From: Candidatus Phosphoribacter hodrii
GTDB taxonomy: Bacteria > Actinomycetota > Actinomycetes > Actinomycetales > Dermatophilaceae
Direction: 5' to 3'
Length of the DNA: 64,000 nucleotides
Assembly (NCBI GenBank): GCA_016707175.1
Contig: JADJIB010000002.1
Coordinates: 1-64,000, forward strand
The translations under genes and the position numbers were made by a program. Numbering within the stretch: the first letter of the stretch is position 1; each line of letters begins with the position of its first letter. Below the pieces are notes generated by a model that saw only the letters and a list, made by a program, of their open reading frames with translations, had not been told where the DNA came from and did no database searches. Positions 26,202-34,076 of the stretch are shown here, in pieces.

Positions 26202-26776
26202 TGGATGGTCCCAACCTGTGGATCGTGCTGGCCCTCGGCCTGGTAGCGATCGGGTGGTACTTGACCTACACCGCCGCCCGGCTCGACCGCTTGCACGCCC
26301 GGGTCCAGGGCACGCTGGCTGCTCTGGACGCGCAACTCGTCCGGCGAGCCGAGGCCACCTTGGAGTTGGCCAACGCGCGAGTCCTCGACGCCGCGAGCGC
26401 TCTCATGCTGGCCTCCGCCGCGTCCGACTCGTTGTCGGCTGCCGAGGACGAGGACACCGACGCCGACCGGCAGCGGTTCAGCAACGAGCGCGAGACGGTC
26501 GAGTCGCGCCTGTCCGAGGCCCTCGGCCTGGCCCTGACCGCCGACACGCTGGCGTCCCTTCCCGGGGCGGGGGGTTTCGGCGACGACATCGTGTCGCGGG
26601 TGCGAGCCACCGGGTTGCGGGTCCAGTTGGCCCGCCGCTTCCACAACGACGCGGTGACCGATGTCCGCCGGGTCCGCCGTCAGTGGGCCGTCAAGTGGTT
26701 CCGGCTGGCCGGTCACGCCGACATGCCGCAGACCGTGGAGTTCGTCGACGCGCTGCCGCACGGGCTTCGAGGCTGA
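26198..26776 (+). CDS. LemA-like single-pass membrane protein
   Basis: The protein has 192 residues from GTG 26198 (an ATG follows immediately); GGAAGGAG lies 7 bases upstream. One N-terminal helix (WIVLALGLVAIGWYLTYTA) spans the membrane, followed by long charged helices (ARLDRLHARVQGTLAALDAQ), as in LemA. The GTGA overlap with pimA places it in the PIM operon. The role of LemA-like proteins is not established. Mycobacteria carry a Nudix gene at this position instead. Confidence 0.7.
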   Translation: MMDGPNLWIVLALGLVAIGWYLTYTAARLDRLHARVQGTLAALDAQLVRRAEATLELANARVLDAASALMLASAASDSLSAAEDEDTDADRQRFSNERETVESRLSEALGLALTADTLASLPGAGGFGDDIVSRVRATGLRVQLARRFHNDAVTDVRRVRRQWAVKWFRLAGHADMPQTVEFVDALPHGLRG

Positions 26777-26783
26777 CGCCGGG

Positions 26784-27845
26784 ATGTCGGCTACTTCCCT
26801 GCCCACGCCCTACCTCCGCCTAGACCTGGCCAAGGCCCAGGCGTCGATCGAGGCGATGGCTGCTCGGGCCCGAGCGCTCGGTGTTGGGCTGCGACCCCAT
26901 GCCAAGACCCACAAGTCGGTGCGGCTGGGTCGCCTGCAACTGGAGGCCGGTGCGGTCGGGCTGACCGTCGCCACGGTGGGGGAGGCCGAGGTCTTCGCGG
27001 CCGGCGGCTGCGCCGACCTCTTCATCGCCTACCCGCTCTGGGTCGACGCACCCAAGGCCCGACGGTTGGCGGCGGTGCTGGAGCGGGCCAGCGTGGCGGT
27101 CGGGGTCGACTCGACGGCGAGCCTGGACGCGATGGCCGCGCACGGCATACGCCCGGAGGTCGTGGTCGAGGTTGACTCCGGTCACCACCGCAGCGGCGTC
27201 TCGCCCGAGGCGGCGGGCGAGATCGGCCGGTATGCCGCGGACGCCGGTTTCGTGGTCCGCGGCGTGTTCACCTTCCCTGGGCACTCCTACACGCCGCAGA
27301 CCCGGGCATCGGCGGCGGCAGACGAGGCGATCGCTCTGGCCGTGGCCGCGGAATCCCTTGCGGGCCAAGGGATCGCGGCGTCAGTGCGGAGTGGCGGTTC
27401 GACGCCCTCGGCGCAGTTCGCCGTGGGAAGTGGTGGGGGAGGACTCACCGAGCTGAGGCCCGGGGTCTACCTCTTCGGTGACGCACAACAGGTGGAGTTG
27501 GGGACCTGCGCGATGGAGGACGTCGCGCTCACCGTCGTCGCGACGGTCGTCTCGCACGCCGGCGGCCGGGTGATCCTCGATGCGGGCAGCAAGGCGCTCG
27601 GTGCCGATCGGGCGCCGTGGGCCAGCGGTTATGGCCGGTTGGCGGAGGCTCCCGACGCTCGAATCGTCGCCTTGTCCGAGCACCACGCCACCGTCGAGTG
27701 GTCCGGCGGGCGACTGCCGCAGTTGGGCTCGCGGGTGCTGGTCGTGCCCAACCACGTGTGCAACACGGTGAACCTTGCCGACGTCTACGTCATCGGTGAC
27801 GGCCCGGAGGCCTGGCCGGTCGACGCGCGGGGCTGCAACTCGTAA
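26784..27845 (+). CDS. PLP-dependent D-amino acid aldolase/deaminase (D-threonine aldolase / DSD1 family)
   Basis: The protein has 353 residues from ATG 26784, eight bases after the preceding stop. LRPHAKTHKSVRLGRLQL contains the PLP-binding lysine of the alanine-racemase-fold barrel; VEVDSGHHRSGVSPE lies in the barrel. The C-terminal domain ends with VPNHVCNTVNLADVYVI, whose His and Cys form the metal site of D-serine dehydratase and D-threonine aldolase. The preferred substrate cannot be told. Confidence 0.85.
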   Translation: MSATSLPTPYLRLDLAKAQASIEAMAARARALGVGLRPHAKTHKSVRLGRLQLEAGAVGLTVATVGEAEVFAAGGCADLFIAYPLWVDAPKARRLAAVLERASVAVGVDSTASLDAMAAHGIRPEVVVEVDSGHHRSGVSPEAAGEIGRYAADAGFVVRGVFTFPGHSYTPQTRASAAADEAIALAVAAESLAGQGIAASVRSGGSTPSAQFAVGSGGGGLTELRPGVYLFGDAQQVELGTCAMEDVALTVVATVVSHAGGRVILDAGSKALGADRAPWASGYGRLAEAPDARIVALSEHHATVEWSGGRLPQLGSRVLVVPNHVCNTVNLADVYVIGDGPEAWPVDARGCNS

Positions 27846-27854
27846 CCCTGGGGC

Positions 27855-27898
27855 TTTCCGTTCCGGAAACCTTGTGCTAGTTTTCCGGTATGGAAAAC
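27855..27898 (+). promoter_or_regulatory. promoter with two perfect dyads, second one covering a start codon
   Basis: The first dyad, TTTCCG-TTC-CGGAAA, is at 27855-27869. The second, GTTTTCC-GGTAT-GGAAAAC, is at 27880-27898, and the ATG of the next gene (27890) lies inside it. TTTCCG (27855) and TAGTTT (27878-27883) are spaced 17 bp and would start a leaderless transcript at about 27890. The small HTH protein encoded in the same operon is the obvious candidate to bind both dyads. Confidence 0.6.
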
Positions 27899-28375
27899 AA
27901 CTCGGGTGTGTCGTCATCGACACCGTCACAGGAGCCGTCCGCAGCGGAAGCCCGCCGGGCCTTGGAGGCGCTCGCCGCCGATCGTCGGGAGTTGGCCGAC
28001 CGCATGGCCACGCCCACCTGGTACCACCCGGCCCTGGCTGCGCTGGTCTTCATCCTCGTGGCCGGCTATGGCTTCGAGCGGTTGTTCCTGATCGCTTTGG
28101 TGCTCTATTCGGCGGGCCTCGTCGCTCTCGTGACGGCATACCGGCGGATCACCGGTGTGTGGTCAGCCAACTTGAGTCGCATCGGTGCCCGACGCTACGT
28201 GGCCGCCTTCGCCGTCGTCCTCATCGTCTGCCTTGGTCTCTCGAACGCTGCGCGCTCGGGTGCCGTCCCGTGGTGGTGGGCCCTGGTGGCGGGCGTGGTG
28301 AGCGGCCTGAGCACCCTCTGGGTGGGGCCGCGGCTCGATGCGGCCGTGCGCTCCTCGCTCCGGGAGACCAAGTGA
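27890..28375 (+). CDS. small membrane protein co-transcribed with an HTH regulator
   Basis: The protein has 161 residues. A hydrophilic N-terminus of about 45 residues is followed by four hydrophobic segments (around 45-63, 66-82, 102-118, 124-142) and a basic tail. There is no recognised enzymatic motif. The start codon lies within a palindrome and no ribosome site precedes it, suggesting a leaderless, autoregulated message. It overlaps the HTH gene by 4 bp. Pairs of a membrane protein and a wHTH_34-type regulator are widespread in actinobacteria; the function is unknown. Confidence 0.75.
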   Translation: MENNSGVSSSTPSQEPSAAEARRALEALAADRRELADRMATPTWYHPALAALVFILVAGYGFERLFLIALVLYSAGLVALVTAYRRITGVWSANLSRIGARRYVAAFAVVLIVCLGLSNAARSGAVPWWWALVAGVVSGLSTLWVGPRLDAAVRSSLRETK

Positions 28376-28686
28376 AGCCCCCGGCACCGGCCCTCGACGT
28401 GGTGCTCCTGGAGCCGAAACGGCTGCAGATCTGCGGCGCTCTTGGGGTCGTCGATGAGGTCGAGTTCGCCACGTTGCGCGACCTGCTGGGGGTGGCCGAC
28501 TCGGTGATGTCCAAGCACCTCAAGACCTTGGACGAGGCCGGGTATGTCTCCACGAGCAAGCAGAAGGCCGACACGGGCCGGCCGCGAACCTGGATCAAAC
28601 TGACCTCCAAGGGCCGCTCGGCCTTCCTCGGGCACGTCGCCGAATTACGCCGCTTGGCCCAGGACGTGGCCGCACCGACCTCCTGA
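28372..28686 (+). CDS. winged-helix DNA-binding regulator (HTH_34/ArsR-MarR-like)
   Basis: The protein has 104 residues from GTG 28372 (GTGA overlap). It consists of a single winged helix-turn-helix: ATLRDLLGVADSVMSKHLKTL is the helix pair with recognition helix, followed by wing residues around GRPRTWIKLTSKGRSAF. There are no metal-binding cysteines. The dyads before the membrane protein gene make autoregulation likely. Confidence 0.83.
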   Translation: MKPPAPALDVVLLEPKRLQICGALGVVDEVEFATLRDLLGVADSVMSKHLKTLDEAGYVSTSKQKADTGRPRTWIKLTSKGRSAFLGHVAELRRLAQDVAAPTS

Positions 28687-28789
28687 GGCGCGGATGCGAG
28701 TATTCTCGGTCGGTCCGGCACTGCTCCCGCGGGGGAGCCGGCCGGGTGACCACACGGCATACCGATCCAGGAAGCAGGCGTAAGCGACG

Positions 28790-29686
28790 ATGAGCGACAC
28801 CGCACCCACCACGGGGACCACGCGGGTCAAGCGGGGGATGGCCGAGATGCTCAAGGGCGGCGTCATCATGGACGTCGTCACCCCCGAGCAGGCCAAGATC
28901 GCCGAGGACGCCGGCGCCGTCGCCGTCATGGCGCTGGAGCGGGTCCCGGCCGACATCCGGGCCCAGGGCGGCGTGTCGCGGATGAGCGACCCCGACATGA
29001 TCGACGGGATCATCGCGGCGGTGTCGATCCCGGTGATGGCCAAGGCCCGGATCGGTCACTTCGTCGAGGCGCAGGTGCTGCAGAGCCTGGGCGTCGACTA
29101 CATCGACGAGTCCGAGGTGCTGACCCCGGCCGACTACACCAACCACATCGACAAGTGGGCGTTCAACGTCCCGTTCGTGTGCGGGGCGACCAACCTCGGC
29201 GAGGCGCTGCGCCGGATCACCGAGGGCGCGGCGATGATCCGCTCCAAGGGTGAGGCGGGCACCGGTGACGTGTCCAACGCGACCACCCACATGCGCCAGA
29301 TCCGCGGCGAGATCAACCGGCTGCGCTCGATGACCCCCGACGAGCTCTACGTCGCGGCGAAGGAGTTGCAGGCGCCGTATGACCTGGTCAAGGAGGTCGC
29401 TCTGGCCGGCAAGCTGCCCGTCGTGCTGTTCACCGCCGGCGGCATCGCCACCCCGGCCGACGCGGCGATGATGATGCAGCTGGGTGCCGAGGGTGTCTTC
29501 GTCGGCTCGGGCATCTTCAAGTCCGGCAACCCGGCGCAGCGGGCCGAGGCCATCGTCAAGGCGACGACGTTCTACAACGACGCTGACGTCATCGCCAAGG
29601 TGTCGCGCGGTCTGGGCGAGGCCATGGTCGGCATCAACGTCGAAGAGCTGCCGCAGTCCCACCGCCTCGCCGAGCGCGGCTGGTAG
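28790..29686 (+). CDS. pdxS: pyridoxal 5'-phosphate synthase lyase subunit
   Basis: The protein has 298 residues, the usual Pdx1 length. GMAEMLKGGVIMDVVTPEQA opens the barrel; VMALERVPADIRAQGGVSRM and MAKARIGHFVEAQ carry conserved residues, with the active lysine in the latter; GSGIFKSGNPAQRA is the phosphate site. It combines ribose 5-phosphate, glyceraldehyde 3-phosphate and ammonia from PdxT to form PLP. pdxT follows after a damaged intergenic stretch. Confidence 0.97.
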   Translation: MSDTAPTTGTTRVKRGMAEMLKGGVIMDVVTPEQAKIAEDAGAVAVMALERVPADIRAQGGVSRMSDPDMIDGIIAAVSIPVMAKARIGHFVEAQVLQSLGVDYIDESEVLTPADYTNHIDKWAFNVPFVCGATNLGEALRRITEGAAMIRSKGEAGTGDVSNATTHMRQIRGEINRLRSMTPDELYVAAKELQAPYDLVKEVALAGKLPVVLFTAGGIATPADAAMMMQLGAEGVFVGSGIFKSGNPAQRAEAIVKATTFYNDADVIAKVSRGLGEAMVGINVEELPQSHRLAERGW

Positions 29687-29699
29687 ACCCTCGGTGCGC

Positions 29700-29750
29700 G
29701 GGGGGGGGGGGGGGGCCGGGTCGGGGGGGCGGGGCCGGGGCCCGGGGCGC
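29700..29750. other. G-run region, probable sequencing artefact
   Basis: Sixteen consecutive G (29700-29715) are followed by CC, GGG, TC, GGGGGGG and further G blocks up to about 29746. The block begins 14 bp after the pdxS stop and ends just before the pdxT promoter. Similar blocks occur within plsC. It is better explained by failed base calls than by biology. Confidence 0.6.
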
Positions 29751-29754
29751 ACCC

Positions 29755-29760
29755 TAGCCT
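29755..29760 (+). promoter_or_regulatory. -10 box (TAGCCT) for leaderless pdxT
   Basis: TAGCCT ends 8 nt before GTG 29769, and no ribosome site is visible. The upstream -35 region is unreadable because of the G-run. Confidence 0.4.
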
Positions 29761-29768
29761 GGCTGGTT

Positions 29769-30374
29769 GTGACTACCGCACCGACCATTGGCGTCCTCGC
29801 GTTGCAGGGCGACGTCCGAGAGCACGTCCATGCCCTGGAGGCGGTTGGCGCGACCGCCGTGCCGGTCAAGCTCGAGAGCGAGCTGCACGGCATACAGGGC
29901 ATCGTGCTTCCGGGCGGGGAGTCCACGGTCATCGACAAACTGCTGCGCTCCTTTGGGCTGTTCGAGCCGTTGCGGGATCGGCTGCGCGGCGGGCTACCCG
30001 CCTACGGCTCCTGTGCCGGGATGATCCTGCTCGCCGACCGGGTGACCGACGCGACGGCCGATCAGCAGACCCTCGGCGGGATCGACATGACGGTGCGGCG
30101 CAACGCATTCGGCCGTCAGGTCGACTCGTTCGAGCAGGACGTCGCGTATGCCGATTGGCCGGCTCCCGTGCACGCCGTCTTCATCCGGGCCCCCTGGGTC
30201 GAGCAGGTCGGGGAGTCGGTGGAGGTGTTGGCCCGGGTCGATGGCGGGCGCGCCGACGGGCGGATCGTCGCCGTGCGCCACGGCGCGCTTCTGGCGACCT
30301 CGTTCCACCCTGAGGTGACCGGCGACCACCGAGTCCACGCCCAGTTCGTCGACATGGTGCGCGAGCGCGGCTGA
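29769..30374 (+). CDS. pdxT: pyridoxal 5'-phosphate synthase glutaminase subunit
   Basis: The protein has 201 residues from GTG 29769. IGVLALQGDVREHV is the start of the family; the class I glutaminase triad is visible as the nucleophile in YGSCAGM and the His/Glu in SFHPE. LPGGESTVIDKLL is the oxyanion region. It supplies ammonia to PdxS. The gene order pdxS, pdxT, yebC resembles mycobacteria, where tesB2 lies between the two pdx genes. Confidence 0.95.
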   Translation: MTTAPTIGVLALQGDVREHVHALEAVGATAVPVKLESELHGIQGIVLPGGESTVIDKLLRSFGLFEPLRDRLRGGLPAYGSCAGMILLADRVTDATADQQTLGGIDMTVRRNAFGRQVDSFEQDVAYADWPAPVHAVFIRAPWVEQVGESVEVLARVDGGRADGRIVAVRHGALLATSFHPEVTGDHRVHAQFVDMVRERG

Positions 30375-30427
30375 GTCGGCGGATAGGATCGACAGGTTCC
30401 GACGCACGAGAATCCGAGGATGGGGTC

Positions 30428-31261
30428 ATGAGCGGTCACTCCAAGTGGGCGACCACGAAGCACAAGAAGGCGGCGATCGACGCCAAGCGCGGCAAGTTGT
30501 TCGCCAAGCTCATCAAGAACATCGAGGTCGCGGCCCGCACCGGCGGCGGTGACCCCCTCGGCAACCCCACCCTCTGGGACGCCATCTACAAGGCGAAGAA
30601 GTCGTCGGTCCCCAACGACAACATCGACCGTGCGGTCAAGCGCGGTTCGGGTGCTGAGGCCGGGGGAGCGGAGTACAAGGAGATCACCTACGAGGGCTAC
30701 GCCCCCAACGGTGTTGCCCTCTACATCCAGTGCCTCACCGACAACCGCAACCGTGCCGCCGCCGAGGTGCGCACCGCTCTCACGCGCAACGGCGGCAACC
30801 TCGCCGATCCCGGCTCGGTGGCCTACATGTTCACCCGCAAGGGCGTCGTCATCGTCCCCAAGGGCAGCCACACGGAGGACACGCTCCTCGAGGTCGTCCT
30901 CGACGCCGGCGCCGAAGAGATCAACGACCTCGGCGACTCGTTCGAGATCGTCTCGGAGGCCAGCGACTTCGTCGAGGTCCGCAAGGCGCTGCAGGCGGCC
31001 GGCATCGACTACGACTCGGCCGAGGCGACCTTCATCCCCAGCGTCGAGGTGCCGCTGGATCTTGAGGGTGCGCGCAAGATGATGCGGGTGATCGACGCGT
31101 TGGAGGACTCCGACGACGTGCAGAACGTCTGGGCCAACGGCGATGTCAGCGACGAGGTCCTCGCCCAGCTCGACGAGGAGGGGGGTGGGGGGACGGCGCC
31201 CAGGCGGGGCGCGAGCTCGCCGTCCGCACCCCGGCTGAACCATGGTGGCCTCGAAAGGTGA
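30428..31261 (+). CDS. yebC: YebC/PmpR-family protein
   Basis: The protein has 277 residues; SGHSKWATTKHKKAAIDAKRG is the family N-terminus (start ATG 30428, GAGGATG upstream). DNRNRAAAEVRTALTRNGGN and the remaining conserved parts run to about residue 250. The last 25 residues (from EEGGGGTAPRRG) follow a G-rich run at 31179-31193 and do not look like the family; most homologues end there, so a base-count error in the run is likely. YebC proteins were described as regulators and more recently as helping ribosomes through proline stretches. It lies directly before ruvCAB, as in many bacteria. Confidence 0.92.
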   Translation: MSGHSKWATTKHKKAAIDAKRGKLFAKLIKNIEVAARTGGGDPLGNPTLWDAIYKAKKSSVPNDNIDRAVKRGSGAEAGGAEYKEITYEGYAPNGVALYIQCLTDNRNRAAAEVRTALTRNGGNLADPGSVAYMFTRKGVVIVPKGSHTEDTLLEVVLDAGAEEINDLGDSFEIVSEASDFVEVRKALQAAGIDYDSAEATFIPSVEVPLDLEGARKMMRVIDALEDSDDVQNVWANGDVSDEVLAQLDEEGGGGTAPRRGASSPSAPRLNHGGLER

Positions 31262-31350
31262 TCCGGAGGACGCGCGGTGCGGGTCGCGGCGGGCCCGGCG
31301 GGTAGCGTGACTCCCGAACACGTGTTCGCACCAGACATGGGAGGTATGCC

Positions 31351-31902
31351 GTGCGCGTCCTGGGCGTCGACCCGGGCCTGACCCGGTGCGGGGTCGGTGT
31401 CGTCGAGGGCGACCTCGGCCGCCGATTGGCCATGGTCGATGTCACCGTCGTGCGCAGCGACTCCAAGACCCCGACGCCCGAGCGCCTATTGGCGCTCGAC
31501 CTGGCCCTCACCGAGTTGGTTGGCCGGCACCGCCCGGATGCCATCGCCGTCGAGCGGGTCTTCGCCGACGTCAACGTCTTGTCGGTCATGGGGACCGCGC
31601 AGGCCTCGGCGGTGGCGATGCTCGTCGCGGCGCGGCACGGCATACCCGTCTATTTGCACACCCCGACCGAGGTGAAGGCGGCAGTCACCGGCAGCGGCCG
31701 CGCCGAAAAGGCGCAGGTGACGGCCATGGTGACCCGGCTGCTTCGGCTGCCGACCGCACCCACCCCGGCCGACGCCGCCGACGCCCTCGCCCTGGCGATC
31801 TGCCACCTGTGGCGCGGCGCGGCGACCAACCGGATCGAGCAGGCCGCGGCGACCGTCCGGGCCCAGCAGGCTGCCGCACTGGCAGGAAGGACCGGCCGAT
31901 GA
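31351..31902 (+). CDS. ruvC: Holliday junction endonuclease RuvC
   Basis: The protein has 183 residues from GTG 31351. LGVDPGLTRCGVG holds the first catalytic Asp; AVERVF the first Glu; DAADALALAICH the C-terminal Asp pair. It resolves Holliday junctions with RuvAB. TAGCGT at about 31306 may be the promoter -10 for the ruv operon; its TGA overlaps the ruvA ATG. Confidence 0.96.
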   Translation: MRVLGVDPGLTRCGVGVVEGDLGRRLAMVDVTVVRSDSKTPTPERLLALDLALTELVGRHRPDAIAVERVFADVNVLSVMGTAQASAVAMLVAARHGIPVYLHTPTEVKAAVTGSGRAEKAQVTAMVTRLLRLPTAPTPADAADALALAICHLWRGAATNRIEQAAATVRAQQAAALAGRTGR

Positions 31903-32498
31903 TCGCCTCCGTCCGTGGCGAGGTCAGCCACGTCGGGTTGGACAACGTCGTCGTCGAAGTGGGCGGCGTCGGGGTGCTCGTGCACGTCACGCCCGCCACC
32001 GCGGCGACCCTGCGGACCGGCAGCACGGCATACCTCGCGACCTCGCTCGTCGTGCGCGAGGACTCGCTGACGCTCTATGGCTTCGCCGACGCCGACGGAC
32101 GGTCGGTCTTCGAAACCGTCCAGACGGTGACCGGTGTGGGGCCGAGACTCGCGCTGGCGATGCTCGCCGTTCATAGCCCTGACGGCATCCGTGCGGCCGT
32201 CGCCTCAGGCGACCTCACCGCGCTGATGAAGGTGCCCGGCATCGGCCGCAAGGGTGCCGAGCGGCTGGTGCTCGAGCTTCGCGACAAGATGGGTATGCCG
32301 TCCGGCCCGGTCGGCAGCCCGACCGCCGCCGCTGCGGGCCCCGACTGGGCGCACCAGGTCCGCGAGGCCTTGGTCGGCCTCGGATGGTCGGCCAAGCAGG
32401 CCGAAGACACCGTCGAGGCGATCACGCCCGAGGCCGGTGAGCGGCCCGACGTGTCGGGGCTGCTGCGCACCGCCCTGCAACGGTTGGCCCGCACGTGA
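31899..32498 (+). CDS. ruvA: Holliday junction branch migration protein RuvA
   Basis: The protein has 199 residues from ATG 31899 (ATGA overlap with ruvC). MIASVRGEVSHVG is the OB-fold start; TGVGPRLALAML and VPGIGRKGAERLVLEL are the two helix-hairpin-helix motifs that bind the junction; a linker and the C-terminal RuvB-contact domain (REALVGLGWSAKQAED) follow. Confidence 0.96.
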   Translation: MIASVRGEVSHVGLDNVVVEVGGVGVLVHVTPATAATLRTGSTAYLATSLVVREDSLTLYGFADADGRSVFETVQTVTGVGPRLALAMLAVHSPDGIRAAVASGDLTALMKVPGIGRKGAERLVLELRDKMGMPSGPVGSPTAAAAGPDWAHQVREALVGLGWSAKQAEDTVEAITPEAGERPDVSGLLRTALQRLART

Positions 32499-33625
32499 CC
32501 GCGAGCGACGACCCCACCGAGACGGACGGTCCCGGAGGCCCGACCTGGGCCGACGGGTCGTGGGAGGCGACGGCGCGAGTCGTCGACCCCAGCGGCCTGG
32601 ACCGTGAGCGCCAGGTTGAGGCTGCCTTGCGCCCCCGGCGCCTGGCCGAGTTCCCTGGGCAGACGCGGGTGCGCGACCAGTTGGCCCTCGTCCTTGAGGC
32701 CGCGCGTCGCCGTGGCACGCCGCCGGACCACGTGCTGCTCTCCGGGCCTCCTGGCCTGGGCAAGACCACCCTGGCGATGATCATCGCGGCCGAGCTCGAG
32801 CAACCGATCCGGGTGACGTCGGGGCCGGCCATCCAACACGCCGGTGACCTGGCCTCGATCCTCTCCTCGCTGGCCGAGGGCGAGGTGCTCTTCCTCGACG
32901 AGATTCACCGGATGTCCCGCGCCGCCGAGGAGATGCTCTATCTGGCGATGGAGGACTTCCGGGTCGACATCGTCGTCGGAAAGGGTCCGGGGGCGACGGC
33001 CATCCCGTTGGAGTTGCCGCCGTTCACCGTCGTCGGCGCGACGACCCGCTCCGGGCTGCTGCCGGCTCCGCTGCGCGACCGGTTCGGCTTCACGGGCCAC
33101 CTGGACTTCTACGAGACGGCCGATCTGGTGACGATCCTGCGCCGTTCGGCCCGGTTGCTCGACGTGCGTGCTGAAGACGCCGGGATCGAGGAGATCGCCA
33201 AGCGGTCCCGCGGAACACCTCGAATCGCCAACCGCCTGCTACGCCGGGTGCGTGACTGGGCGCAGATCCACGGTCAGGACGTCGTCGACCTTGACGCGGC
33301 CCACGAGGCGCTGGCCCTCTTCGACGTCGACGTCCGCGGCTTGGACCGGCTCGACCGGGCCGTGCTCGACGCGCTCTGCCGGCGCTTCGGCGGCGGTCCG
33401 GTCGGAGTGGCCAACCTCGCCGTTGCCGTGGGGGAGGAGGCCGACACCGTCGAGACGGTCGCCGAACCGTTCCTCGTGCGGGAAGGGCTCATCGTCCGGA
33501 CGTCCCGTGGCCGGGCCGCGACTGCCCTCGCGTGGGAGCACCTCGGCCTCGCCCCGCCCAGCCAGGCGGCGGCATACCAGGCGTCGTTGCTGACCCCCGA
33601 CGACGTCGGTCGTTTCGGCACCTGA
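32495..33625 (+). CDS. ruvB: Holliday junction branch migration ATPase RuvB
   Basis: The protein has 376 residues from GTG 32495 overlapping ruvA. The order is AAA+ core with Walker A GPPGLGKTT, Walker B LFLDEIHR, sensor 1 VGATTRSGLLPAPLRDRFG with the arginine finger, and a C-terminal winged helix (GGGPVGVANLAVAVGEEADT). An N-terminal extension of about 30 residues is usual in actinobacteria. Confidence 0.97.
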   Translation: MTASDDPTETDGPGGPTWADGSWEATARVVDPSGLDRERQVEAALRPRRLAEFPGQTRVRDQLALVLEAARRRGTPPDHVLLSGPPGLGKTTLAMIIAAELEQPIRVTSGPAIQHAGDLASILSSLAEGEVLFLDEIHRMSRAAEEMLYLAMEDFRVDIVVGKGPGATAIPLELPPFTVVGATTRSGLLPAPLRDRFGFTGHLDFYETADLVTILRRSARLLDVRAEDAGIEEIAKRSRGTPRIANRLLRRVRDWAQIHGQDVVDLDAAHEALALFDVDVRGLDRLDRAVLDALCRRFGGGPVGVANLAVAVGEEADTVETVAEPFLVREGLIVRTSRGRAATALAWEHLGLAPPSQAAAYQASLLTPDDVGRFGT

Positions 33626-33750
33626 GGCGTATGCCGCGTGCTTTCCGGCGCGGCTGGTTCGCCTGGGGCCGGTTGATAGGCCAGAATGGGACGCTGGTCT
33701 GCCTGTTCGGCAGTGGCGTGCTTCACCGGTGATAAAGGTAACGACGAGAC

Positions 33751-34065
33751 ATGACGAGCAACGACCTCAGTTCGCTGCTGTTCTTTGCGATCCCCGTGGG
33801 CTTCATCGCCTACATCTTCCTCGGCCAGCGCAAGCGGGTCCGCGCCATGCAGGCGATGCAGGCATCGATCGTTGTCGGTGAGGAGGTGCGGACCACCTCG
33901 GGCCTCTTCGGTCGAGTCACCGCGCTGACCGACTCGGAGATCCACCTGGAGGTGGCCCCCGGAGTCGTCGTGAGGTTCGACCGCCGCGCCGTGGACGCCC
34001 GCACGTCCGGTGCTGCACCGTCGTCGAGTAACGGGCCGGCCGACGCCCCGGCCCAGGGCGAGTGA
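33751..34065 (+). CDS. yajC: preprotein translocase accessory subunit YajC
   Basis: The protein has 104 residues with one N-terminal membrane helix (LLFFAIPVGFIAYIFLGQRK) and a small cytoplasmic domain containing EEVRTTSGLFGRVTAL, the YajC hallmark. It precedes secD and secF and forms the SecDF-YajC complex. The tail is Ala/Pro-rich. Confidence 0.92.
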   Translation: MTSNDLSSLLFFAIPVGFIAYIFLGQRKRVRAMQAMQASIVVGEEVRTTSGLFGRVTALTDSEIHLEVAPGVVVRFDRRAVDARTSGAAPSSSNGPADAPAQGE

Positions 34066-34076
34066 GGGAACCCGTC

